From assembly GCA_964543795.1 (NCBI GenBank), contig CAZIZN010000002.1:295762-359761 (forward strand): 64,000 bases of DNA, in the 5' to 3' direction. This document shows positions 35,287 through 42,757 of the stretch, piece after piece; position 1 is the first letter of the stretch, and each line of letters begins with the position of its first letter. The notes under the pieces were generated by a model, which had not been told where the DNA came from, searched no databases, and was given only the letters and a program-made list of their open reading frames with translations. A program made the position numbers and the translations under genes. This DNA is from JACKIC01 sp964543795. Its GTDB lineage: Bacteria > Planctomycetota > UBA1135 > UBA2386.

Positions 35287-35805
35287 ATGGCAGACAACAA
35301 ACGCATGTCGCAGAACGAACGTCTGCGACAGGACCGACTGACGTTCTACAAGGACGACATCGATCGCATCGACAAGCTGCTCGCCGAGTTCCTCCGGCTG
35401 TCGGGCGCGAAGTGCGCGCTGCTGATCGACAAGGAGGGCCACCTCGTCACCAAGCGCGGCGAGCTGCGCACGATCGACATCGACACGATCTCCGCGCTGG
35501 TCGCCGGCTCGTTCGCCGCCACCAAGGAGATGGCGCGCCTCCTCGGCGAGGACGAGTTCACCGCGATGTTCCACCAGGGCGAGCGCGACAACATCCAGCT
35601 GTCGCTGGTCGGCGACCGCACGCTCCTCACGATCCTCTTCGACGACCGCACGACGGTCGGCATGGTGCGTCTCTACGCGAACGAGACGGCGAAGAAGCTC
35701 GCCGACATCTACCGCGACGTGATCGGTCGCGGCGACCAGGCGCCGGATCTCGGCGGGGCCTACGGCACCGACGCGAAGAAGACCCTCGACAAGCTGTTCG
35801 ACTGA
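35287..35805 (+). CDS. MglB-like Roadblock/LC7 protein (GTPase-activating partner)
   Basis: A 172-residue protein with a charged N-terminal helix (about 1-35) and a Roadblock domain (about 36-150): LAEFLRLSGAKCALLIDKEG, LVAGSFAATKEMARLLGED and LLTILFDDRTTVGMVRLYAN. MglB-type proteins stimulate GTP hydrolysis by MglA. ATG 35287 follows GGGGGC, a weak ribosome site, 15 bases after mglA. The gene is the last of the operon and is followed by a strong hairpin. Confidence 0.85.
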   Translation: MADNKRMSQNERLRQDRLTFYKDDIDRIDKLLAEFLRLSGAKCALLIDKEGHLVTKRGELRTIDIDTISALVAGSFAATKEMARLLGEDEFTAMFHQGERDNIQLSLVGDRTLLTILFDDRTTVGMVRLYANETAKKLADIYRDVIGRGDQAPDLGGAYGTDAKKTLDKLFD

Positions 35806-35827
35806 CGGAGCGTGTGAGCGCACGCGA

Positions 35828-35870
35828 GCGGGCCACCGACGGCGGACGCCGTCGGTGGCCCGCGTCGTTT
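35828..35870 (+). terminator. Intrinsic terminator after the MglA operon
   Basis: A perfect 16-bp GC-rich stem (35828-35843 with 35848-35863) around a GGAC loop, followed by GTCGTTT. The T run is short but the stem is very strong. It closes the 29500-35805 operon. Confidence 0.8.
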
Positions 35871-35983
35871 CCAGGGGGGCGATCCGCGCCTTTGCGCGCC
35901 CTCCGGACCAAGGAAAATCAAAAAAAATCCATGGCGACTCCAGCCGCCGTGCGGACCGCGATTGCTCGATGCAAAAGCCGCGG

Positions 35984-35993
35984 ATCACGTGAT
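35984..35993. promoter_or_regulatory. Palindrome ATCACGTGAT in the upstream region of the lysine-rich peptide gene
   Basis: A 10-bp perfect palindrome 185 bases before ATG 36178, in the only AT-rich stretch nearby. It may be a binding site for a dimeric regulator. A second small inverted repeat, GAGCAC and GTGCTC (36030-36047), lies between it and the gene. The rest of 35871-36177 shows no gene; it may hold the promoter and leader of the peptide gene. Confidence 0.3.
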
Positions 35994-36177
35994 TTTTAGC
36001 GATTCGCAATCACGAATGCCGCACCGTATGAGCACTATCTCGTGCTCTCTGAGGAAGTAAGGGTGAATCCGGACCCCGCGCGTGCCGATCTATCCCATGT
36101 GGCCGGAGTTTCGGTGCTTCACCTCGGTGTGGCCCGGCCGGTCTTCCCCTACAAAACCCTAACAAGGACAGAGCGTA

Positions 36178-36264
36178 ATGGCTGCCAAGAAGAAGGCGAA
36201 GAAGGCCAAGAAGGCCACCAAGAAGAAGGCGAAGAAGGCCACCAAGAAGAAGGCCAAGAAGTGA
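36178..36264 (+). CDS. 28-residue lysine-rich histone-H1-like peptide
   Basis: ATG 36178 follows AAGGAC nine bases upstream. The peptide has 28 residues, 17 of them Lys and the rest Ala or Thr after the first Met, built of KKA, KKAT and KKK blocks such as ATKKKAKKATKKK. This resembles the tails of histone H1 and bacterial HC1/HC2-like proteins, so DNA or RNA binding is likely. Codons are AAG-biased, and an intrinsic terminator follows at 36319-36352, so it is a real transcription unit and not a shadow of another frame. It could also be the remnant of a longer histone-like gene. The exact role is unknown. Confidence 0.7.
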   Translation: MAAKKKAKKAKKATKKKAKKATKKKAKK

Positions 36265-36318
36265 ATCTTCGCGGTGCGGCGCACGCTTCGGCGTGAACTG
36301 CACCACCCGCATTCGGAG

Positions 36319-36352
36319 ACGGGGTCCGGCTTGCCGGGCCCCGTTTCTTTTT
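36319..36352 (+). terminator. Intrinsic terminator of the lysine-rich peptide gene
   Basis: An 11-bp stem with one G-T pair (36319-36329 with 36334-36344) and a CTTG loop, followed by TTCTTTTT. It is a textbook rho-independent terminator on the plus strand, and only the peptide gene at 36178 precedes it. Confidence 0.9.
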
Positions 36353-36367
36353 CGGCCGCCGCATTCG

Positions 36368-36406
36368 CCGGCTCGGCGGGCCGGCTCGGCGGCCCGGCTC
36401 GGCGGC
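36368..36406 (+). repeat. 13-bp tandem repeat, three copies
   Basis: Three copies of CCGGCTCGGCGGS (36368-36380, 36381-36393, 36394-36406), differing only in the last base of the first. It lies between the peptide gene terminator and the metG stop. Each unit contains the self-complementary GCCGGC type core. No role is evident. Confidence 0.85.
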
Positions 36407-36427
36407 CCGGAGCACCGCCGGGCGGGG

Positions 36428-38485
36428 TCAGTGCAGCCGGTGTCCGGGCCTGGCGCCGGGGTCCGGCGACAGCAGGAAGGCTTCGCCGTCGCCACCGGCG
36501 GCGACGACCATGCCTTCGCTGGTGCCGAACTTCATCTGCCGCGGCGCCAGGTTGGCGACCATGACGACGAGTCGGCCGACGAGTTGCTCGGGCGGATAGT
36601 GCGCCTTGATGCCGGCGAAGACGTTGCGCGTCTGGCCGCCGCCCAGGCTCAGCGTGAGCCGCAGCAGCTTCTTCGCCTCGGGCACGGCTTCGGCCGCCAC
36701 GACGCGGGCGATGCGCAGGTCGATCTTCTGGAAGTCGTCGATCGTGATGGTCGGCGCGAGCGGCTCGGCCGCCAGCGCGCCGCCGTCGTCGTCGGTTGCC
36801 GCGGGCGGTGCCGCGGGCGGTGCCTGGGCAGCGGCGGCCTGGGCGGCGGCATCGGTCCGGGCGGCGGCGAACACGGCGTCGAGCTTGTCGGGTTCCATGC
36901 GGTTCATCAGGTGGCGGAAGCGGGCGATCCTGGCGCCGGCCTGCGGCGTCGCCGCCGCCTTCCAGTCGGCGATCTCGATTCCGAGCAGTTCGCCGGCGCT
37001 CGTGGCGAGGTCCGGCAGCACGGGCGCCAGGTAGGTGCAGATCTGCCGGAACAGGTTGAGCACGACCGTGCACACGTCTTGCAGCTCCTGCGCGCGCGCC
37101 GGGTCCTTCTTGAGCGTCCAGGGCGTCTTCTGTTCGACGTACTCGTTGGCGGCATCGGCGAGCGTCATCACCAGTCGGGTCGCCTCGCGGAAGTCGCAGG
37201 CCTCGTAGGCCGCCGCGATCGCCTCGCCGGCGGCCGCCGCGCGCGCGAACAGGCCGCCGTCCTCGGGGTAGGTCGCCGACAGTCCGGTCGTCTCCACGAA
37301 GCGCGCCGAGCGGCTCGCGAGGTTGACGACGCGACCGACGAGGTCGCTGTTGACCTTGCCGACGAACTCTTCCGGCACGATGTCGAGGTCGTCGATGCGC
37401 GGTCCGAGCTTGCTCGCGTAGTAGTAGCGCAGGTAGCCCGGATCGAGGTGGTCGAGGTACTGCCGCGCGGTCACGAACGTGCCCCGCGACTTCGACATCT
37501 TCTCGCCGCCGACGCGCAGGAAGCCGTGGATCTGCACGCGCCTGGGCAGCTGGAAGCCCGCCACGTGCAGCATCGCGGGCCAGAACAGCGTGTGGAAGTA
37601 GGTGATGTCCTTGCCGAGGAAGTGCACGACCTCGCAGGCGGGGTTGCGCCACCAGCGATCGAGCGAGTCGCCGTTGGCGTCGCACCACTCCTTCGTCGAG
37701 GCGATGTAGCCGATCGGCGCGTCGAACCAGACGTACCAGTACTGCCCTGCGGCGTCGGGGATCGGGAAGCCGAAGTACGGTGCGGGCCGCGACACGTCCC
37801 AGTCCTGCAGCGGTCGATCGAGGAAGTGGCCGGCGAGGTAGTTGGCGACCTCGGGCTGCAGCGCGCCGCTCCGCTGCGTCCACTCGTGGAGGAACTGCTG
37901 CAGCGACGTGAGCTGGACGAACAGCTGGCGGCTCGGGCGCAGTTCGGGAGCCGCGCCCGAATGCACGCTGCGCGGATCGATCAGCTCGGTGGCCGCGTAG
38001 GTCGAGCCGCACTTCTCGCAGCTGTCCCCGTACTGGTCGGGCGCCTTGCAGCGCGGACACGTGCCCTTGACGAAGCGGTCGGCGAGGAACGTGCCCTGCA
38101 GCGGGTCGTAGAGCCGCTGCACCTCGCGTTCGACGACCATGCCCCGGTCGCGAAGGGCCTGCCAGATTCCCGCCGCGATCGTCCGGTTCGCTTCGCTGTT
38201 GGTCGAGCCGTAGTGGTCGAACGACACGCCGAACGCGGCGAAGTCGCGCTGGTGCTCCTCGCTCATCGCGGCGATCAGCGCCTCGGGCGAGCGGCCCTCC
38301 TTCTGGGCGCGGATCATGATCGCGGTGCCGTGCGTGTCGTCGGCGCACACGTACAGGACCTCGTGGCCGCGCAGCCGCTGGAAGCGCACCCAGATGTCGG
38401 TCTGCAGGTACTCGACGAGGTGGCCCAGGTGGATCGAGCCGTTCGCGTAGGGCAGGGCGCTGGTGACCAGGATCTGGCGTGCCAT
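36428..38485 (-). CDS. metG: Methionyl-tRNA synthetase with C-terminal tRNA-binding domain
   Basis: A 685-residue class I synthetase that charges tRNA-Met. The HIGH-type motif is in LPYANGSIHLGHLVEY. A zinc-binding CPRC and CEKC pair, GQYWYVWFDAPIGY and the KMSKS motif in GGEKMSKSRGTF follow. A proline-rich linker leads to a C-terminal EMAP/Trbp-type domain (about 585-685: IDLRIARVVAAEAVPEAKKL). Length and order are those of the long MetG1 type. It ends 163 bases from the peptide terminator; its promoter probably lies with the kinase gene or just before 38485. Confidence 0.97.
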   Translation of the reverse strand: MARQILVTSALPYANGSIHLGHLVEYLQTDIWVRFQRLRGHEVLYVCADDTHGTAIMIRAQKEGRSPEALIAAMSEEHQRDFAAFGVSFDHYGSTNSEANRTIAAGIWQALRDRGMVVEREVQRLYDPLQGTFLADRFVKGTCPRCKAPDQYGDSCEKCGSTYAATELIDPRSVHSGAAPELRPSRQLFVQLTSLQQFLHEWTQRSGALQPEVANYLAGHFLDRPLQDWDVSRPAPYFGFPIPDAAGQYWYVWFDAPIGYIASTKEWCDANGDSLDRWWRNPACEVVHFLGKDITYFHTLFWPAMLHVAGFQLPRRVQIHGFLRVGGEKMSKSRGTFVTARQYLDHLDPGYLRYYYASKLGPRIDDLDIVPEEFVGKVNSDLVGRVVNLASRSARFVETTGLSATYPEDGGLFARAAAAGEAIAAAYEACDFREATRLVMTLADAANEYVEQKTPWTLKKDPARAQELQDVCTVVLNLFRQICTYLAPVLPDLATSAGELLGIEIADWKAAATPQAGARIARFRHLMNRMEPDKLDAVFAAARTDAAAQAAAAQAPPAAPPAATDDDGGALAAEPLAPTITIDDFQKIDLRIARVVAAEAVPEAKKLLRLTLSLGGGQTRNVFAGIKAHYPPEQLVGRLVVMVANLAPRQMKFGTSEGMVVAAGGDGEAFLLSPDPGARPGHRLH

Positions 38486-38608
38486 GGGGGGGCACGAGGG
38501 TAGCCGGGGGGCGCCGGGGATCCACCGGGCAGGCAGGCCGGGGACGAAGAGGCTGCGGTACCCGGTGCCGTCACCGCGGCCGGCAGCGTGCGGCGGCAGC
38601 GGTCGCGC

Positions 38609-41600
38609 TCAATCGATGCCCAGGATGCGGCAGAGCTCGCGGTCCTCCGGCAGAGCCCGGATGTCGTAGCCCGAGGCCGCCGCCAGGGCGACGAGTTCAC
38701 GCCCGCGCTGCACGTAACCGTCGCGCAGTTGTCGGCGGTCGGTCTCGTTCATGCGCGCGTCCGCGTCGAGGAATGTGATCGCCTGCGCGAGCAGCCGCGC
38801 GAACCGCATGCGGATTCCCGCCGGCACCGGGGACCGCTCGTCGGTCATGAGCTCGCTGCGGCGCTCCGGACCGTACTCGATCCAGAAGCGCGCCAGACCT
38901 GCCGGCGAACGGACGGCGGCGTCGTCGAGGAAGAGCGGCAAGGCTTCCTCGAGGAACACGATCGCTTCCTCCCAGCGGCCGAGCATCATCAGGACGATGG
39001 CGCGGCGGCTGGTCGGGAAGAGCAGGAACCGGCGTGTCAACGTCGACGGATCCCGCGCCGCCGCTCCCTTCATCAGCGAATAGGCGGTCTCGTAGTGTTC
39101 GAGTGCCGCATCGAGCTGGCGCTTGCCGAGCAGCTTGCCGCCGAGCTCGCGCAGACCCGACGAGACCGCCCGCGCCAGCGCGGCCGAAGGACGGCTCGCG
39201 GCCCCTCCTGCATCCGCCTCGACTTCGCCGCGCTCGAACAGCTGCGTGACGCACCCCCAATCGGCCTCGGCCGCGAGCGCCGCGGCGTCCGGCAGCGGCC
39301 CCGTCTGCCGCAGCCGCTCCAACAGCCTGGCCAGGTGTGCGGTCAGTTCGGGACGATGCAGCCCGTACCCGGCCATCGCCGCTTCGATACGGGTCAGCAT
39401 CGCGCACGCTCCCACCGCCATGCGCCGCGAACTCGCCGCCGAGTCGCCGGCGGCGTCGAGGTCCGCGACGACGCTCTCGAGCAGGTCGCCGAGCCGCTCG
39501 TGTGCGTTCGTCGCGGTGTGGATCTCGACACCACGGGCGAAGTACTGCCAGCGCAGCAGGTCGAGCTGCCGCCAGTGCGGGAACTGGGCGGCGAGCTCGC
39601 GCAGCACCGTCTCGGCGCGCGTCATGCTCGCGTCGACCAGCGTGTAGTCGGGGACCGCGCGCCGCTCGTCGACGTCGTAGAGCTCGTGCAGGCAGAGGAT
39701 GCCGAGGAGGTGCCGGTTGCCCGGAACCTCGATGAGGGCGTCGATGACGGCGCGTTTCGCCACGCGCTGGGCCGCGCTCGCGGCGGCGGTGTCCCCGCGC
39801 AGCCGGTGCACCTGCACCAGGCACAGGCTGGCGATCGCGACGGCAGCGGCGCCGGCCGGCTTCGTCGCGTCGGCCGCCGCGACGATGCCATCGAGCGTCG
39901 AGCGCGCCCGCTCCAGTTCGCCGCAGCGCCGCAGCGCGTCCGCGAACTGCAGCTCGAGGTCGATGCGGTCGGCGCCGTCGGCGTTCGCGGGCGCGGCGAG
40001 CAGCGATCGCGCGTTCTCGAGCAGTGCCAGGGCCTGCTCGTGCTGGCCCGTCTGCAGCAGCAGCGCCGCCTGTCGGCGATCGGCGGTCGCGGTGATGCGC
40101 CGCAGCTCGGGGTCCCCCGCGCGATCCGCCGCGACCCGGTCGAGGCGTCGGCGCGCACTGGCGATGCGATCGCCGGCCTGGTCGAGGCGCGCCTCCTCCG
40201 AGGCGAGTCGCGCGAGTTCGAGTTCGACCCGGGCCAGCTGGAGGTCGACTTCGTCGCCGAGCAGGTCGTCGGCGGCGAGGCGCTCGTAGCGCTGGGAAGC
40301 CTCCTCGAGCAGCCGCTGGCGGAGCGCCGAACCGCGCGGCATCGCGTCGAGGTCGACGCTGGCGAGCTGGACGAGCAGCGATTCGACCGTGGCCAGCACA
40401 TCGGAGAGATAGCGCGTGGCCCGTCGTTCCCCGGCCGCCGCTTCGAGAGCCCAGACGATCGGCAGTGCGATCATCAGCACCACGGCCAGCGTGACGGCCG
40501 GATGCCGGCGTGCCAGGCGAGTGGCCCGGCCGATGCGGCCCAGCGGCCGGGCGGCGACCGGCGCGCCGCGGGCGAGCCGCTCGAGATCCTCGCCGAACGC
40601 AGCCGCGTCGCGATAACGCCGGTCCGGACGCGGGTCGAGCGCGGTCTCGACGACGGCGCGCACGTTGCGCGGCACGGCGGCGAGGCGCTCGCCAGGCAAG
40701 CGGGCCTGCCGTACCGCCTCGGCAGTGCCTGCCCGCGTCGCAGCGGTGAACGGCCGCACACCGAACAGGCATTCGTACAGCACGACGCCCAACGACCAGA
40801 CCTCCGTGCGCTCGTCGTGGACGGTGCTGCTGCTGCCGAGCAGTTCGGGCGCCATGTAGTCGACCGTGCCGAAGAAGTCGCCCGTCAGCGTCAGTGTCTC
40901 GTCGGTCTCGGCCCGCGCGAGGCCGAAGTCGAGGATCACGGGGCGTCCGTCCTCGGCGACGATGACGTTGGCCGGTTTGATGTCGCGGTGCAGCACGCCC
41001 GATGCGTGCATGCGTGCGATCGCGTGCGCCGCCTGTGCCAGGAACTCGAACAGACGTCGGTGCCGGTCGCCGGTCGCCGGATCCGGTCGCAGGTCGACGC
41101 CGCCACCGTCGGACGCGGCGATGCGCCGCGCGAGGCTCTCGCCGCGCACGAACTCCATGACGACGAACGCACCACGTTCGCACTCGCCTACCTCGTACGC
41201 CCGGCAGATGCACGGGTCGTCGAGCTTCGCGGCGATGGCGCCCTCGCGCCGCAGTCGTTCGAGTTCGTCGGCGCTCGCCGCCGGCGGCAGGAGCTTGATC
41301 GCCACTTCGCGGCCGTTCCGTCGGTCCACGGCCCGATAGACCCGCCCCTGTCCACCGCGGCCGACCTGCTCGTGCAGCTCGTAGCCCGGGATCGCACCGC
41401 GCGCGCCCTCCCCGGCCGGTCGGAGCGCCTGTTCGACGATCGAACCCAGCGACTGCGGGTCGCCCTTCAGCGCCCGCACCCTGGCCAGCGCCTGATGCAG
41501 GACACCGTCGGGGCGCAGCCGGGCCGTCTCGTCGGCCGCGCCGTGCAGTGCCTGCCAGATCTCGGAGACCACGCGGGCTTCGCGGTCGTCCGCGGCCTCC

Positions 41601-41704
41601 AGATAGTGCCCGAGATCCTTGCTTCGTCCCTGCTCCAGATCCGCGCCATGAGCGTCCAGGAAGGCTCTGGCCCGCTCGATGGCGTCCCGGTCACGAGGCG
41701 ACAT
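38609..41704 (-). CDS. Membrane Ser/Thr protein kinase with C-terminal helical repeats
   Basis: A 1031-residue Hanks-type kinase. A short N-terminal region (about 1-105) precedes the kinase domain (about 106-380) with VGRGGQGRVYRAVD, HRDIKPANVIV near residue 238, DFGLARAE and GTVDYMAPELL. One transmembrane helix follows (about 402-424). The remaining 600 residues are TPR-like helices with ALLLQTGQHEQALALLENA and ALEHYETAYSLM. It lies after the ECF sigma gene on the same strand, a pairing widespread in Planctomycetota. The kinase may control the sigma factor or answer to the same signal; that is an inference. ATG 41704 was chosen over ATG 41794. Confidence 0.88.
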   Translation of the reverse strand: MSPRDRDAIERARAFLDAHGADLEQGRSKDLGHYLEAADDREARVVSEIWQALHGAADETARLRPDGVLHQALARVRALKGDPQSLGSIVEQALRPAGEGARGAIPGYELHEQVGRGGQGRVYRAVDRRNGREVAIKLLPPAASADELERLRREGAIAAKLDDPCICRAYEVGECERGAFVVMEFVRGESLARRIAASDGGGVDLRPDPATGDRHRRLFEFLAQAAHAIARMHASGVLHRDIKPANVIVAEDGRPVILDFGLARAETDETLTLTGDFFGTVDYMAPELLGSSSTVHDERTEVWSLGVVLYECLFGVRPFTAATRAGTAEAVRQARLPGERLAAVPRNVRAVVETALDPRPDRRYRDAAAFGEDLERLARGAPVAARPLGRIGRATRLARRHPAVTLAVVLMIALPIVWALEAAAGERRATRYLSDVLATVESLLVQLASVDLDAMPRGSALRQRLLEEASQRYERLAADDLLGDEVDLQLARVELELARLASEEARLDQAGDRIASARRRLDRVAADRAGDPELRRITATADRRQAALLLQTGQHEQALALLENARSLLAAPANADGADRIDLELQFADALRRCGELERARSTLDGIVAAADATKPAGAAAVAIASLCLVQVHRLRGDTAAASAAQRVAKRAVIDALIEVPGNRHLLGILCLHELYDVDERRAVPDYTLVDASMTRAETVLRELAAQFPHWRQLDLLRWQYFARGVEIHTATNAHERLGDLLESVVADLDAAGDSAASSRRMAVGACAMLTRIEAAMAGYGLHRPELTAHLARLLERLRQTGPLPDAAALAAEADWGCVTQLFERGEVEADAGGAASRPSAALARAVSSGLRELGGKLLGKRQLDAALEHYETAYSLMKGAAARDPSTLTRRFLLFPTSRRAIVLMMLGRWEEAIVFLEEALPLFLDDAAVRSPAGLARFWIEYGPERRSELMTDERSPVPAGIRMRFARLLAQAITFLDADARMNETDRRQLRDGYVQRGRELVALAAASGYDIRALPEDRELCRILGID

Positions 41705-41843
41705 GGCGCATCGAGCATGGCGAGGGTGCCATGCCGCACGGTGTCGTGACGCAGAACTGCTGCAAAGCCTGCACGGATCCGACTGCGGCGGCACCGGCCG
41801 GCGCGAGCCAGATGGGGCGTGCCCAGGCTTTCCAGCAGCTCAC

Positions 41844-41864
41844 GGCGGCGCCGTGGGCGCCGCC
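41844..41864 (-). terminator. GC-rich hairpin between the sigma and kinase genes
   Basis: A 9-bp perfect stem (41844-41852 with 41856-41864) and a GTG loop, 23 bases after the sigma factor stop on the minus strand. No T tract follows, so it may attenuate or stabilise the transcript more than end it. Confidence 0.3.
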
Positions 41865-41887
41865 GGCGGGAACTCCGTCGCGGCACG

Positions 41888-42505
41888 TCATGTCGGGCGC
41901 CGCCGCCGCGCGACATCGGTCGACGATGGCGCCCCGCTCTCGCGCTGGAAGATCTCGGCCAACCGACGCAGCGCGCGCGCCATCAGCGAGCGCGCGGCGA
42001 CCGGGCTGATGCCGAGCCGGCGCCCCGCATCCGCGGCAGAGAGTCCTTCGATCTGCACGAGCCGGATGATCGCCACGTAGGGGGGCGGGAGCTTCTCGAT
42101 CGCCTGATGCACGAGGTCGCCGGCCTCGCGCGCGATTGCCTTGCGGCTCGGTGTCTCGGACAACGAACGCAGGTCCGTGGCGGGCGCGACTTCGCGCGCG
42201 GTGTCGCGCCGCTCGCGGCGGTGGAATCTGCGTCGATCCTGCAGTTTGCGCACGAGCCGGCGGAAGACCCAACGACGGAACGCCGCCTCGCCGGCGCCGA
42301 AGTCGTCGAACGTGTCGAAGTCGCGCAGCACGTCGACGCAGACGGCCTGGACGATGTCGCGCGGCGTTTCGCGGCGCAGCAGCTCGGGCGGGAAGTGCCG
42401 GGCCGCGAAGCGCTCGAGCCGGGGCGCGTAGCGCTGCAACAACTCGCCGAGGTCGGGACGGCGCCACCGTCGCGGCGGTTTGCTCGAAGGCGTCTTCGTG
42501 GTCAT
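41888..42505 (-). CDS. ECF-type RNA polymerase sigma factor
   Basis: A 205-residue sigma-70 family protein with regions 2 and 4 only. Region 2 covers about 25-105 (RYAPRLERFAARHFPPELL, DIVQAVCVDVLRDFD, FRRWVFRRLVRKLQDRRR). Region 4 covers about 140-195 (IEKLPPPYVAIIRLVQIEGLS, AADAGRRLGISPVAARSLMA). It likely directs polymerase to a small regulon, perhaps including the divergent giant secreted protein whose start is 252 bases away. The nearby kinase suggests control by phosphorylation instead of an anti-sigma factor; no anti-sigma gene is seen. Confidence 0.88.
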   Translation of the reverse strand: MTTKTPSSKPPRRWRRPDLGELLQRYAPRLERFAARHFPPELLRRETPRDIVQAVCVDVLRDFDTFDDFGAGEAAFRRWVFRRLVRKLQDRRRFHRRERRDTAREVAPATDLRSLSETPSRKAIAREAGDLVHQAIEKLPPPYVAIIRLVQIEGLSAADAGRRLGISPVAARSLMARALRRLAEIFQRESGAPSSTDVARRRRPT

Positions 42506-42757
42506 GGTCGTGCAGGCGAGTGCGCGGGCCCCATGCAGGTCGGCACGATAGCCGCCGCCGTCGCCGCCGGGAAGGTGGCCGCGCCGGCCGCCGCGCTGGC
42601 CGCGAGGAATTTGCGGGATTCTGCGACGAGGGGGCCGGGGTCACGGCGGTTGGGGCCAGAGGCACGTCTCTCCACGCGCCGCCCCGTCAGGCAGGCATCG
42701 CGGTCGGCTCCGACCGCGACCTGGGCAACTGCTGTCCTCCGTCCCGGATTTCCCACC

